This document shows positions 49,763-63,134 of a stretch of DNA of 64,000 bases, one piece after another. The notes beneath the pieces were generated by a model. It did no database searches, was not told where the DNA came from, and worked only from the letters and a program-made list of their open reading frames with translations. Positions within the stretch are counted from its first letter, which is position 1; the number at the start of each line of letters is the position of its first letter. Position numbers and translations under genes: made by a program. The DNA is from Ciona intestinalis (taxonomy: Eukaryota; Chordata; Ascidiacea; Phlebobranchia; Cionidae), in NCBI RefSeq assembly GCF_000224145.3, contig NC_020175.2, forward strand, positions 4,816,876 through 4,880,875. Direction: 5' to 3'.

Positions 49763-52700
49763 TTAATATTTAATGCACACTGTCTTGGCCTCTGTGAAGA
49801 ACTCGGCTGAATGCTTGGCACTCTCCCTACCAATACCAGATTGTTTCATTCCACCAAACGGCATGTTCAAATCACGAACCATCCAACAGTTTACCCACAC
49901 AGTTCCTACAAGGACCAAGTTTTATTTAAACATTTTTTTGGTTGTTTAATTACTTCAATCTCTGCTAAAGTATTCAAAGTGATAATTTGCATTGTGTAGT
50001 CAAACAAAAGTTACGCCTATTATTATTTAAGTTAGGTATCTTACTATAATGACATATCTTCCACAAACAAATATATTTACCTGCTTCCAGTTTCTTAGAT
50101 ACTCTATGAGCCCTTGCAAGGTCACTAGTCCACACTGTTGCACATAATCCATACTTGACGGCATTTGATCTTTTCACTGCCTGCAATATAAATAGTAATA
50201 AAATATTTAATGGTTTACAATTTATGCTGTTCAATGCTCAATATTGAAACTATTGACAACAGATGTGTTCTTAAGCGAGACACTTAACTCACATTGTTTC
50301 AACCCAATGTTCTAATGGTTTGTATCGCAAATATAGGTTGGTATGTAACAAATTAAAACAAATGAAATATACACAAGCAGTATTTAAATGTCACCTCTTC
50401 CTCTGTGTTGAATGGCATAATACAAACAACGGGCCCAAATATTTCATCTTGAACACATCGTGAAGAATCATCAACACCAGTCACCACGGTAGGTTGAATG
50501 AAGAAACCACCTTTCACACGTTGTGGTAATCTAAGTTGTTCAACCCCGTCTCCACATTCAATCTTACCACCATCATCACGGGCAATGTTGATGTAATGTT
50601 TCACCTGCATGTTATATTGGTTAAGGATTGTATATAAGAATTTTCAGCAAAAATCTAATGGATATTGGTAAAAAGCAGTTACATTCTTAGTCATCAAACT
50701 GAGGAATTGATTAATGTAAGCAATGCAAACTTGTTAGGCAACTTACAGAATGTATATAAAAAAAACGGGTTTTATATTGAATATATGTGGCATACACACC
50801 CATACAGAATACAATATATACTGAGCATGAATTAATAAAACAAAAACTCCTTACTTTTTCCCAGTGTTGTTTACTAATCAGTGCACCAACATTGGTTGAT
50901 TTATCATCAGGATCTCCAACTTTAAGAAGTTTTGTTCGCTGAACAAATTTTGCAACAAATTCCTCGTAAATTGTTGAATCAACATATATTCGACTTGTAC
51001 ATAAACATATCTCTCCCTGTGTAATATTTTACAATACAATATTATTACACATATTAAATGTCAAAACAAGGCTATAACATCTGGTTAGACGGCTAAAATT
51101 TACATTGCCAGCACCCCGGCTAAGTTGTAACAGGCTTGATCACAATTGAAGAATATTACGCTGCAAGCTCACCGCTTATATTTTACCTGGTTAGCAAAGC
51201 TTGATCTTACACAGCATTGAACACAATCATCAAGATTTGCATCACCAAACACAAGGGCTGCGTTCTTTCCCCCCAATTCAAGGGAGACAGGTTTACAAAG
51301 TGGAGCAACCACTTCTGATATATGATGACCCACTGCGGTGCTACCAGTGAATGAAATCACTGAAACATCTTTGTGTTTTACGATCGCCTGAACAAATTAA
51401 ATATATATGATGAAAGATTGCAATGTAGTAAACATTAACAGCAGTTTTATTCCTCACATTATAAGATTTAGCGCCACAGTTTTAAGCTTTATATAGCTTT
51501 TACCCTTCTGGAAATACAAACAAACAAAGCTTTTAATCGTACTTGCCATATTAATCAAGGTTTCTATTGTTTGACAGTAACTGCATTATAACAATTTTAT
51601 TTTATAAGTTGTAAAACATGACCCCATTAGTTACTTTAACACCCACCTCCCCTGCAGTTGGTCCGTCCCCAAACACAATATTCACGACACCTGGAGGTAG
51701 TTCTGCTTGAGTGAACACCTCACACAACTTCCATGCAGTCACGCTTGTGAATTCTGATGGTTTAGCAACGCAGGTGTTGCCAAATGCAATGGCTGGTGCA
51801 ATCTTCCAGGTTAATAAATATAAAGGAAGGTTCCAGGGGCTGTTTAACAACAATTACAAACATTAATAAAGGACACAATGGTAGAGTAAAGATATGCATC
51901 TGTCTTTGTAAACTTTTTTTATTTTTTTACCAGAGACAAAGTCTGGCACAGAATTTGTTGTTCTTTAAAAACCCTATGCCAAAATATATAGACAAAACTA
52001 TAAATAGTTTTCTTTGTTGAATAAAACTTAAAAGTAGCTACCTTATCAACCCAGCCACACCTACAGGCATCCTATGCACATAATTCAATGCATTGGTTGG
52101 GTTGGTGAGATGTGTACAATCGTCTGTTTCATGTAAGATGACAGAAGCAAAGAACCGGAAATTATAAATCGCTCGAGGAATATCAACGCTTGTTGCTAAG
52201 GTCACTGGTTTGCCCTGGAAAGAAATAGGATTAAACAATTCAGATCATATTAACTTACAAATTCAAAACACATTGTTTAAACAACACTTTAGTTTAAGTC
52301 AAGTAATGTCATGTGTAATTGGCCCTGAATCTCTGATAAAATAGATAAGTGATGACACATGATAAGCATCATATGATCATGATACCTGATCTTGTGATTC
52401 AAGTTGAGCAAATTCATCCAACCTTGATTCCAAGATATCAGCGATTCTCCTCATAATGTTGCAACTGTGGGTAAGATCATGTTTATACAACTAATATTGG
52501 CTTGTGGTGGTAACAATATATATAAATGTTCAAGCGGTAATTTTAAATCTCATCTTAACACTACAGAATATATAACTTGTCGTTATAAGACAAGTGTTCG
52601 TTTTATACACATCGTTTAAACCAGAAAGACTAATTTATTCCACGTACCGATCCTGTGGACTTGTATTCGACCAACCATAAAAGGCTTGCTTAGCGCTTTG

Positions 52701-53617
52701 TACGGCATCATCAACGTCTGATGTTTCACTTGATGGGACCTTAAACACGGAAGGTATAAGTGGATAATATATCTCAGGGGTTCTTAAACTTTTTGAAGCA
52801 CGCCCCCCCAATGAAGATCTTAACAAATTTGCGCCCCCCCCTTTTTGTTAAATTATCACAGTGGTGTTCAATTAATTTCTGCCATGATCCACCACAGCCA
52901 AACCTGACATATTGGACATGCTTTAAACCGCGCCCCCTTGGTTGACTGTACCTGTATTATTGCGTAAAACACATTTTCGCGATCAACGCAAAAGTGAAAT
53001 CAAATAACCGTTTCGTTTACGTTTGCGTCATAGTTTAGCCTTATATTTGCCATGTTTTTCTTAGCCAGGTAGACTGTTTGTTACGAAATAATAGGGATTC
53101 ATTGCATCATAATAGCGATTGTTTTGTCTGGCAATTAATTAAGACATAATAGCAATTCAGACTTAAAGGTTTGCTATTTTAATTTAACGTTTGCGTGCGT
53201 CGTATTTAGGCCTTTTGAACACCACTGTAATAAGACATATAACACTTTATTTTATAGTTTTTCGCGTCCCCCTTCCAAGTGTTACATGCCCCTCTAGGGG
53301 GGCGCGCCCCCCAGTTTAAGAACCACTGATATATCTATTTGAGTTTCAACAATTGACAGGATTCGAACCAACAACCGAGTATTATTATAAAAAATGATCA
53401 GATTGGACATCAGTCAACATTGGGTTAAAGCAATTAATGTCTTTCCAATGAAATAGTTTTGGGTCTTGAATCTGGTATCTTCCTGTAATAAAATACTACA
53501 TAATACCTTTGCATTGATTAACCCAGTAGCTGGACACAAGCTTTCGATAAACTTTCCAGATTTTGGTTCAACAAACACACCGTTGATGTAATTCTTTATT
53601 TCTTTTACGTCACACAT
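49763..53617 (-). CDS. ALDH8A1: ALDH8A1, 2-aminomuconic semialdehyde dehydrogenase
   Basis: NAD-dependent aldehyde dehydrogenase of the kynurenine (tryptophan) breakdown route, earlier described as a retinal dehydrogenase; cytosolic. Exons from ATG at 53617 (MCDVKEIKNYINGVFVEP) to TAA at 49763-49765 give about 490 residues, near the human length of 487. Readable blocks include VDIPRAIYNFRFFASVILHE, PVGVAGLISPWNLPLYLLTW, VAKPSEFTSVTAWKLC, PPGVVNIVFGDGP, VISFTGSTAVGHH, SLELGGKNAALVFGDANLDD (catalytic Glu), FANQGEICLCTSRIYV (catalytic Cys), QDEIFGPVVCIMPFNTEEE and NMPFGGMKQSGIGRESAKHS. The match to ALDH8A1 is stronger than to ALDH1 or ALDH2. An acceptor TTTCTACAG about 50 bases before the ATG suggests a 5' intron or spliced leader. 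A hAT element lies in the first intron, 35 bases before exon 2. Confidence 0.95.
52775..53328. mobile_element. 554-bp non-autonomous hAT element with perfect 8-bp target duplication
   Basis: Begins CAGGGGTTCTTAAACTTTTT and ends CAGTTTAAGAACCACTG, an inverted pair of hAT type. It is flanked by identical octamers ATATATCT at 52767-52774 and 53329-53336. C-rich and G-rich runs lie just inside the two ends. It has no transposase. It sits in the first ALDH8A1 intron, and its left edge is 35 bases from the 3' splice site of exon 2 (exon starts at 52739). Confidence 0.93.
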
Positions 53618-54308
53618 TTTAATTTATGTTATTGGACAGTTCAAAGGGCCAATATAATAGTGGAGATCTGTAGAAAGTGTGGTATAATGTATACTTTACA
53701 CGACAAAGTTACATGTGTACAATTTTCAACATACGAGATACTCTACATTAAAAACTAAGCAGCAATCGCTAATGTAAACAAACTGCACGCTAACCACGTG
53801 ACTTATAACAAAACAAACAGTGTTATATGATATCTATGATTTTTAGTATTTTCGGTAAATCCCCTATATATCTTTTTACGGAAAATTAACAAAAAACGGA
53901 AATTGAACGTTTTTTAATGCACGTTTATGAAATATTCAGTTTTGTATGCAAAATTATTTTTTTAGTATAAAGAAATGTTATGTATTTGTATAAAAATACG
54001 CTTTGTTATACATTTTAAATATTAAAACAACAAACAAATCTTTTAAACATATGTTTTTACTCTAGAGTGTATTTAATTTACATTTATGTTGCAAAAATCA
54101 AAATGTGTTTACTGTTTATGTAAGTCACAAAAAATCACTTTCTAATAAAAAAAAATTCCGCAACTTTTTTCATATTTCCGAAAAAAATCCGTCACTTTTC
54201 TGGCGCTCGATTCGGAATATTTTGAAAACGCTTTGGTTTTGTTTCGACTGTGTTATAAAATATGTTTTCTTTCTGATGATTTAAATAGTAACTTTGTTGG
54301 CAATTGAA
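53618..54308. other. Divergent intergenic region, ALDH8A1 and RhoGAP gene
   Basis: About 690 bases between two start codons pointing away from each other. It includes CACGTG at 53795-53800 and an E2F-like TCTGGCGC near 54199-54206. Both motifs are weak on their own. No exon was seen. Confidence 0.45.
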
Positions 54309-57300
54309 ATGGGATCGCTCACATGCAACGAACAATGTCTAAGAAATCTTGCTCATAAAACACTGGAAGATCTATTAAAAATAAAGTTAAATACATCTGT
54401 TGCAAGATTACAAAAATTCGTTAATAACTTGAACTCCCAGGTAACTTCTTATCATATATTTGGTTCATTTGCTTTGTGCCCGTAGTGTTTTTGTAACTAG
54501 CTTTAAAAATAAAATATTGGCCTATTTTTCAAAAAATCTGGTATAAATATAAAATATAAATACTTATGTACTTAATTTAAGTAAACTATTTTGATTAAAT
54601 GTGCTGTACTTATAAAATCTGACACTTGTTATACTGAGTCCTGAGCCTTATTTTTCACATTACTGTAACTATTTAAATATTTATTGAGTTACTTCTCCCC
54701 TCACTTTATAGAAACCTCATTCGGAATGTTCACTTAATTTCCAAAAACCTTTCTGTGAGATGAAGCTTTCTGAGGTTGTTGTGAATAATCAGAACATGGT
54801 TGGTTGTAGTTAGGCATGGTTGAATAACAAGTTGTTTGTAATCAATCCTGGAATATTAACTCAATAAATAGAGCAGCAATTGGCATGAAACCACATAAAA
54901 ACAATTTTAAAGAAAACCTGTGCGAAAAAGTGTTGCAATAATATTCTCAATGCTAAAAAATCTTACCAATCTGGTAGGATACTTCAGCACAAGCACATAT
55001 CGCTAGCATGGGCCATGTGACTGCCCTACATATTACCCAGTTTAATTTGACTTGTTCGCCAGCACAATGTCACAGTGGCAAGAGAGATACTGAGATCAAG
55101 GCTTAAAAAAATACCAATTTTCAAACATGGTAACTCATAAACTGGTACTAGGTGTGTGAAACAAAGCACCCATGTTAAACAACTGTCATTGCCCCACCAC
55201 ACAAACACATATAAGTTACATTTATTCAACATGTTAATACACAGGACCTTCACCTCCACCCCCCTTATATTCTTCATCAGTTCTGTGTTTATCTTCATCA
55301 ATATTTAGATGTTGAAGGTTTGTTTCGAATACCTGGTTCATCTAAAAGAATTAATATTCTTAAGGTAGGTGCTCAACACAAAATTAAACAGAAAATATAA
55401 TTGACTGCATACAACAAAGTTGCCTGTGGATATATAAGAATAGGGAAAGTGGTCTCTTTTTGTTAAACAAGAAAGCTATTTCTTTTTGGCTTCCTGGAGC
55501 GTTCTATATACCTTTTTGATGACTCACATTTCAGGCAGTAAACAATGTGTTTGTTTTAAATGAGTTTAAAGATTGGATTTCAAAAAACATCTATATAATT
55601 GTTTTACTGAAGGCTATATGCTTTAAGATTAAGGTGTTGCAGGCCATTACAGGCTGTATACACTAAGCCGATTATGTATCATTTAAGCTCCCTATTTATT
55701 ATTCATGGAAGTGTTAACAGCATAGATGCCCAACATTGCTATGGGTGCATGTGAAACTACTGAAGTAGTGATAGCACAATGATCAACTTGTTGTACAATA
55801 ATACAGTTACAACTAGAAAATAAAACCATAAACACCTATTTTTTGTGACAAACATACAATGAGAAGAATCTTTTGAACTTGAGTATCCGGACTTTCAAAA
55901 TTCTAGGCGCATATAGTAACCTACCAGTTGTGTCTTCAAAACAAACCATATTTTTAATTGCAGGAAAAGCTTGAATGTGGTTTTGTATTAAGTGATGAAA
56001 ACCCGCACGATGTTGCGAACCTTTTCACTTTGTTTTTACGCCAAATACCAGACCAGTTGATACCGAAACAATTTCATTCAATTATTTTACAAGTGATGCA
56101 CGCCATGCAGGATGACAACCAAATAAAGGTAACAAATAAAATATGGATAATAGAAGTGTTAACCTGTCACGTTTATAAAATATAAGTATAAAATATGTAT
56201 GTAATTGTTAACTATGTGTGTAATAGTTTTTTCCATCCCAGGCAATTCAATGTCTATGTTTGTTACTTCCACGTCCCAACTTAGAAACCCTTCTCTATGT
56301 CTCGCATTTATTCCAATATGTTGCAGAGCATGGAAACAAAAATAAGTAAGTTGAACGAATAGCTTACAACTTTTAAATTGAATATTTTTAACCAAGGTGT
56401 ACAAAACAACCATTTTTTCTAACTACTTTTCCAGATTTTTCGTGACACATTAAATATATATATATAATATATATGATACGATAATGATTCAACTGTTATT
56501 TAACTATAACATCATAATAAAAGCATTGTTGTGTCAATTTTATAAAATGAATTGTTACATATTTTATAGGATGTCTATTGATTGTCTAGCAACAATGCTA
56601 GCACCGAACATCGTTCAGTTTGAAGTAAATTCAAGAAATATTCGAAATATTTCAACGATTCAAACACAGTTTGCCCGTCTGTTGTTGCTCCATTCGTTAC
56701 AATGCGGTATGTTAATAATATATATATATTGCGCTTATTTTGCAAAACGTACATTGTGACAATGTGTTATTGGTCTCATATGATATATATATATATATAT
56801 ATTGATATGTTATTTATTAATATGGCTCTATCTGGACATCGTTTCACCTGCTGGTAATACTGATTACTGATTCCTGTAGTTACAATTCCTGTTTAGTTTT
56901 ACTTTTATTAGTAAATGGTGTTATTCTTTGCAGATTACTATTAACAAGAATTACTAAGATAGACTTTATTTACATTATTTTATTGTAAATGTATCATTTG
57001 TTGTTTGTTACAGATGACTGCTTTCTGTGAACCTTATCACTGTAGTGAAGACCACTAAAGCAGTTTTTAATTTTTGTTCAATAATTTTTAATAAAATTAA
57101 TATGTATTAGCTGTATTTAAATATTTCAGTTGATTTGGCAAGTTCTTGGATGGAAAATATTTGTGCTGAGTCATGTCGTTGTGTGGTAGTGGATTGTGAC
57201 AATGCTAATTTAACAATTTCTATGAGCAAAGCTGATAAACGAAGACGAAGTTTTGCAGGTATAAGTGTTATTGTGATGTTATAGCACGTGTCAAACTTTG

Positions 57301-60300
57301 GGAGGCATAAGAATTTTCTGCACTGGATTAATCAGTAAACATAACACCAATAAGTTAGATTTGTTTTATAAGAATGCGAGTCTAACAAACCCCTATATTC
57401 AAAAGTTTAGCAATAGGCAGTTTGTACTTTGTTTGATTTTAAAAACCCCGTTCTTCTAACTATGCCATTCAAATAAATATTACTTTCACTATGTTCTTTA
57501 AAATTGTTATTAATTTGTTTTATTTCATCATAATATATTAACCACAGATCGTATGTTGCACAGTATGTGTGGGAAGTTGTTGAAATCTCATGGAGAATCA
57601 ACAAATACGACTCAAACATGTAAGTTACATTGATTATATTCTATATGGGTGAGGTCCATGTTCTTAGATATAGGTTAGATTTGCTACCACATAGCATGTA
57701 AGTTTACAGTAATAACGCACTGAGTAATATAAGTTAAGAGCATATGACACAAATTTTTATAAAAACAGGGGTGGTGGGAGGCAGTGATAAATGAACACGC
57801 AATCCTGTGAAACTAATTTTGTCTTATAGATAATAATGCCATTTGTAATAAGTAGAAATTCCATGGTTTGCCTGCCTATTCAACAACCCCATTTCTTCAT
57901 TAATTTTCAGCGGATACACCAAGCGTAAAAACCCATCGTAAGAAGAGAAATGCTGATGTTGATTCACCTCATGTTGTTCATCCAATGAAACGGTTGGTTG
58001 GTGTTGTATTGTGATGTCATTATTATAATTATGTGATGTCATCATATATTAATGTGGTTAACGCAATATACTTTGGATCTACAAGTTTGTATAGATACCC
58101 AACAGCGAACTAGAGTTATTTTAGGCTGAAAAGCCGAGCTTATGGCTATTTCCTAACCCCAACACTATTCCTATAACACATCATGATATCATTACCATTG
58201 TAAATAATGCTTTATGTTTACAGGAGGAGTTTACAAGGATCTGCATTAAATACACCAGAGTCATTATCGTATGCTAAGGAAATGCCAAGGAATATTCAAA
58301 ACAAACCATTTCATTTTGCAGGTTTGTCAACTGTCTTGTATTTGGGGAAAATGTTAAATATTTAATGTGTTTCCTTGAATTTGGATCGTGCTAATCAATT
58401 AATCAATTCAACTAATTAGTTAAATCTTGTATAACCTATTTATCTGATTATTACAGTCAAAAATACTAAAATGTCGATCAAATACAACTCAACTTTTATA
58501 AACTTCCGTGAAAAGTGCTGCATCCAATTCAGGGTTATTGTTATTGTTTTATTCACATTATGCAAAAACCCTGTCAAAGTACAGTCTTGTCGACAAAATA
58601 CAACTTACCTTGTTTAAACAGTTGTGAAAAGTTCAGCAACCCATTCAGAATGCTGTTTTCTTGATACTTCATAAAGAGCAATATTCTTTAATCTCTGTTA
58701 TATGTACTGCAGGCTTTAAAACTGAAAATACTTTTTTTTTCCAATTTACTTTAGATGAATCTGGAATACCGAAAATAAATTTCACACAAGACCAATCACT
58801 TCCATGTTCTTCAATGAAATCAGAAAGGTAGAATATTATATTTATACTCAATAACAAAAATTGCAGTAATTGGTGAACTCAGGCTTAAACCAAAGGTCCT
58901 GTGGTGTACCTTGCTATAGGGCTTCGCCCATGTGAATGAAATGGTCATCGTGTAAGGATAGCTGTTTGAAATACCTTGCTTAGTTGCCCTAAGAATAACC
59001 TATTATGTGAAAAAGCCAAAATTATGTTATGTGAAAAAGCTAAGCCAAACCATTATGTAAAGCCTTAAATTAAGGCCAAATTTTTCCCATTACCCAAACA
59101 CTCACACTGCTTGTGTGCGCGCTCAAGTAAGCAATGTGTCTCTGTCCTATCCACTACAGTGTTTACAACATTTATATTGCTTTCGAGTGATGTTTAAGTG
59201 ACCAGTGTGACTTCATCCTATCCACTACAGTATATACATCCCCCAGGCACGACTCGGGCAGCACAACCTGTTTCCGCATCCATAAGTTGAAGCCTCGCAA
59301 GAAGTGTGAACGAAGGAGCACAAGATGTCAACCTGATCTTATTGTGAGTTATCCTGTGAGGCAGGGTTTGGAGCAAGAAGAGAAGACTGGAAGAAGATTG
59401 GCATCTCATAAAGACCAGCATTCATCTGCACGTATGTAACCTTTGTTTGTATCTTGGTTATTAAAATATTTATTTTCAGGGAGCGCTGATGTAGTTTCAG
59501 TTTTTCATTAATATTCATGTTTTTTTATAAGATTTAAATCAGACAGAGAAACAAGAATATAGTATCTTTTATATTGTGTTTATGTTTCTTAACAGATTTG
59601 ACGGTGGAGAAAAGTAAACAAAGTTCTTTGTTTGGGAAATTAAAATCTCCGTTTCTTTCCCCGGGGATTAGGAGGAGATATAAAGGTTAGTCCTCATGCT
59701 CACTGTCGAGTTATAACATGGGTAACTTTTTATATCAGACACACATCGAATGCTTACTGATGAATTATAACACATAGTTGTTTATTTATTCACTAGACAG
59801 ACAAACATGGTTTGTTAACCTTATATTGTTTATTTTCCAGTTGCAAGGAAACGTAATCACCACGCGAGTGCAGACACACTCGATACAAACATTTCAGATG
59901 AATCATTCGTTCCACAAGGTAATTGTTCAGCATGTATACAATTTTGTGTTTTAAGCATTGGGCCGATAAAAAAAAATTATAGAAATTACTTTGTTTCTTT
60001 TATCATTGAACATCAGGTGAACCTACTTACAATTCAACAGAAAACACAAGAAATGAAGTTTCATTGTTTGATTTAAGTATAAACACTCTTATATCTATGA
60101 ACAAGCCATCCGAATATGAAAACACACAAGCTTCTTGTTCACCTAGTGAAGATTTCAACAGCTCGCAACAAGTTGATGACATTCCCAACAACATTCAACA
60201 AGTTGATGATGTTCCCAACAACATTCAACAAGTTGATGATGTTCCCAACCACATTCAACAAGTTGATGATGTTCCCAACCACATTCAACAAGTTGATGAT

Positions 60301-62534
60301 GTTCCCAACAACATTCAACAAGTTGATGATGTTCCCAACCACATTCAAAAAGTTGATGATGTTCCCAACCACATTCAACAAGTTGATGATGTTCCCAACC
60401 ACATTCAAAAAGTTGATGATGTTCCCAACAACATTCAACAAGTTGAAGATGTTCCCAACAACATTCAACAAGTTAATGATGTTCCCAACAACATTCAACA
60501 AGTTGAAGATGTTCCCAACAACATTCAACAAGTTAATGACATTCCCAACAACATTCAACAAGTTGAAGATGTTCCCAACAACATTCAACAAGTAAATGAT
60601 GTTGCTAACAAACATTCAACAACAAGNNNNNNNNNNNNNNNNNNNNNNNNNNNNNNNNNNNNNNNNNNNNNNNNNNNNNNNNNNNNNNNNNNNNNNNNNN
60701 NNNNNNNNNNNNNNNNNNNNNNNNNNNNNNNNNNNNNNNNNNNNNNNNNNNTTATGATGTTCCCAACAACATTCAACAAGTTGAAGATGTGCCCAACAAC
60801 ATTCAACAAGTTAATGATGTTCCCAACAACATTCAACAAGTTAATGATGTTCCCAACAACATTCAACAAGTGGAAGATGTTCCCAACAACATTCAACAAG
60901 TTGATGATGTTTCTAACAACATTCAACAACAAGTTGACCATGTTCCTAACAACATTCAACAAGTTGATGACATTCCCACCAACATTCAACAAGTTGATGA
61001 TGTTTCCAACCACATTCAACAAGTTGATGATGTTCCCAACCACATTCAACAAGTTGATGATGTTTCCAACCACTTTCAACAAGTTGATGATGTTTCCAAC
61101 AACATTCAACAAGTTGATGATGTTCCCAACAACATTCAACAAGTTGAAGATGTTCCCAACAACATTCAACAAGTTAATGACATTCCCAACAACATTCAAC
61201 AACAAGTTGACGATGTTCCTAACAACATTCAACAAGTTAATGACATTCCCAACAACATTCAACAACAAGTTGACGATGTTCCTAACAACATTCAACAAGT
61301 TAATGATGTTCCCAACAACATTCAACAAGTTGAAGATGTTCCCAACAACATTCAACAAGTTAATGATGTTCCCAACAACATTCAACAAGTTAATGATGTT
61401 CCCAACAACATTCAACAAGTTGAAGATGTTCCCAACAACATTCAACAAGTTGATGATGTTTCTAACAACATTCAACAACAAGTTAATGACATTCCCAACA
61501 ACATTCAACAAGATGATGAAAATCTTGATACATCCCAACATGAAGATGATGTCAACATTCCATTACATGTTTCTACTCTTGGAACTTCAAATGTTCATAA
61601 GGCAGCAGTTAATAATAATGACTTGAATACATCTGACACAGACTCTTCCATACTTAAAACACTATGTGCGAATGTTAGCACATCTGATGTGGATTCCGAT
61701 CTTCAACAATGTCAGATGTTGTTGAATGAAATAATTGATTCAGTTGTTGTTAAAAATGTGAAGAAAGTTGTGAAGAGACCTCGTACACCTCTCACAAGAT
61801 CTAAAGTGATCTCACGTAGAAGTGGTCAAGTGTTGCTACAGCGTTGCTCCATTCCACGAAACGGAAATCCTAACAATCCACACAGAGTGAAACGTTTGGT
61901 CTCACCAGCAAAGCCGCTTACAATGTTATCAAACAAAACAAATCCATTTAAATTATCACAAGCGATGAGTAACCGATGTTTATCAGTCTTACCAAGCAAA
62001 ATACCAATCTCCCATTTTCGTCCTAAGGAATATGAGACTCCTGCGTTCGTCAAACTTCGTTCATCATCTCGTAGAATACGAACAAAAGACGTCAGAGAAA
62101 ATTTACACAAATCTGTAAAGAATTACGAAAATCACCAACGAAATAATCGAAACAGCATTCGCCAACTTGAAGAAAGCGGGCATGTGAATGCAGCAATTCA
62201 ACATTTTAATCAACTCTCAGAGTATAAACAGAAGTTGCCACCGTTGCCTTATAAAACCAACGACGAAGCCTTAAAGTCGCAAGGGAACTTTCCTAAACCG
62301 AAACTCACCGAAGTAAAGAACATAATCACCAAACACAAATCGAAAAGTTTAAACAGTTTAATATCTTGCTCTCCTGAATGTAGCAACCCATTGTGTGGAA
62401 AGCCTCAAGATAAAACTCTTAATCGTCATATAAAACTTGACTATTTAGATTTCTCGCCAGTGAGAAAGGCAACACCCCAGCAACCACGATCTCGCCAGCC
62501 AATCAAGCCAATACATAGTCTAAACTTTTCATAA
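54309..62534 (+). CDS. ARHGAP11A: ARHGAP11A-like Rho GTPase-activating protein with coding minisatellite
   Basis: Begins MGSLTCNEQCLRNLAHKTLE at ATG 54309 (the upstream in-frame codon is TTG) and ends PIKPIHSLNFS at TAA 62532-62534. Early exons (54309-54440, about 54712-54770, 55250-55364) give an ARHGAP11-type N-terminus and the RhoGAP fold with the arginine finger in DVEGLFRIPGSSKR. The fold continues through NLFTLFLRQIPDQLIP (55965-56127), LLYVSHLFQYVAEHGN and CLATMLAPNIVQFE, the conserved Asn/Pro helix region. Later exons (57130 onward) are basic and Ser-rich with likely nuclear signals (KADKRRRSFA; KSPFLSPGIRRRYK), as in ARHGAP11A. The last exon, from 60017, is long and contains about 40 ten-residue repeats, a 125-N gap and a one-base insertion at about 60609-60613 that breaks the frame just before the gap. 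After the array the frame is open for 340 residues. The RhoGAP call is firm; the ARHGAP11A assignment rests on layout and N-terminal similarity. Confidence 0.82.
55125..55225 (-). repeat. Dispersed repeat, family C
   Basis: ATGGTAACTCATAAACTGGT, GTGTGTGAAACAAAGCACCC, ATGTTAAACAACTGTCATTG and CACATATAAGTTACATTTAT. It lies directly before the third RhoGAP exon. Confidence 0.65.
59690..59770 (+). repeat. Dispersed repeat, family A
   Basis: CTCATGCTCACTGTCGAGTT, ATAACATGGGTAACTTTTTA and TCAGACACACATCGAATGCT in an intron of the RhoGAP gene. Confidence 0.65.
60169..61512 (+). repeat. Coding minisatellite, 30-bp unit (QQVDDVPNNI)n
   Basis: About 15 units before the gap and about 25 after it, each 30 bases encoding QQVDDVPNNI. 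Positions vary in a limited way: D/E/N at the fourth residue, V/I at the sixth, P/S at the seventh, N/H at the ninth. A few units carry an added CAA, giving QQQ. A 60-base higher-order form alternates VEDVPNNIQQ with VNDVPNNIQQ. The whole array keeps one reading frame apart from the insertion at its gap edge. Confidence 0.95.
60627..60751. other. Assembly gap (125 N) inside the coding minisatellite
   Basis: The assembled frame differs on the two sides, so the true gap length is not 125 or the flanks contain an error. The array length in this gene is therefore unknown. Confidence 0.95.
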
Positions 62535-63035
62535 TCACTAAAACTGTGTTTTTTATCTTCTTGCGCTTAAATCATGAGTCTACCAATCAACCTTTATAAT
62601 GTAGTTTTTTTTAAAAACGAATGTCTTATTTATTATGCTGAAAATAGATGTTAATTAACTAACGACAAAATCTATATAACTTGTATGTTATATTCGCTGC
62701 AACAGGCACAGTGTGTTACAAAAAATTACGCTAATTAATACGGGCTTTACCTTCGTTATCTCTATATAGCTGGTGAAACAAATAGATTCATGTTAATACA
62801 AATTCCTGACACGTTTATGAACAACTTTAACGATACTGCTGCAACCGGAAGTAAGTGTATAAACAACCCAGTAGTCACTGATAAGCTGTCCAAATTGTTA
62901 GTCGCACAAAAAATGGCCCATTGCCTGACGTTATGTTATAGTGGTTATCACATCTGTAACTGGTATAGTTTAATGCAAACTTGCATCTTAACTAACTCCA
63001 TTTCCCAATTTGGATGTTTCCTTTTAGATCTTCCC
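62535..63035. other. Intergenic region between RhoGAP gene and tRNA array
   Basis: AT-rich, probably the 3' untranslated region of the RhoGAP gene followed by spacer. No exon is supported. Confidence 0.5.
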
Positions 63036-63062
63036 ACGCAGGCTTGAATCCTGTCAGTGACG
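63036..63062 (+). pseudogene. tRNA-Ser 3' fragment
   Basis: GCAGGCTTGAATCCTGTCAG followed by TGACG and TTCTTTT matches the T arm, acceptor end and terminator of the serine tRNAs downstream. The 5' half is missing. Confidence 0.75.
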
Positions 63063-63134
63063 TTCTTTTAGTTTTTGTGATAAATGATGATCCTCCTCGG
63101 AAGAGTTACAAAATTAATTCATTAGGAAACAGTA

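Noticed and set aside
54196-54206. E2F-like site before the RhoGAP gene
   Set aside because: TCTGGCGC has a mismatch to the consensus and is a single site; cell-cycle control of ARHGAP11A is known in vertebrates, but this is too weak to call.
60116-60595. Plus-strand frame of repeated FNKLMMFPTT
   Set aside because: A second-frame shadow of the same minisatellite. The QQVDDVPNNI frame connects to upstream and downstream exons of the RhoGAP gene; this one does not.
60585-61541. Long minus-strand open frame of repeated NLLNVVGNI
   Set aside because: It is the antisense shadow of the coding minisatellite; the repeat unit lacks stops in several frames.
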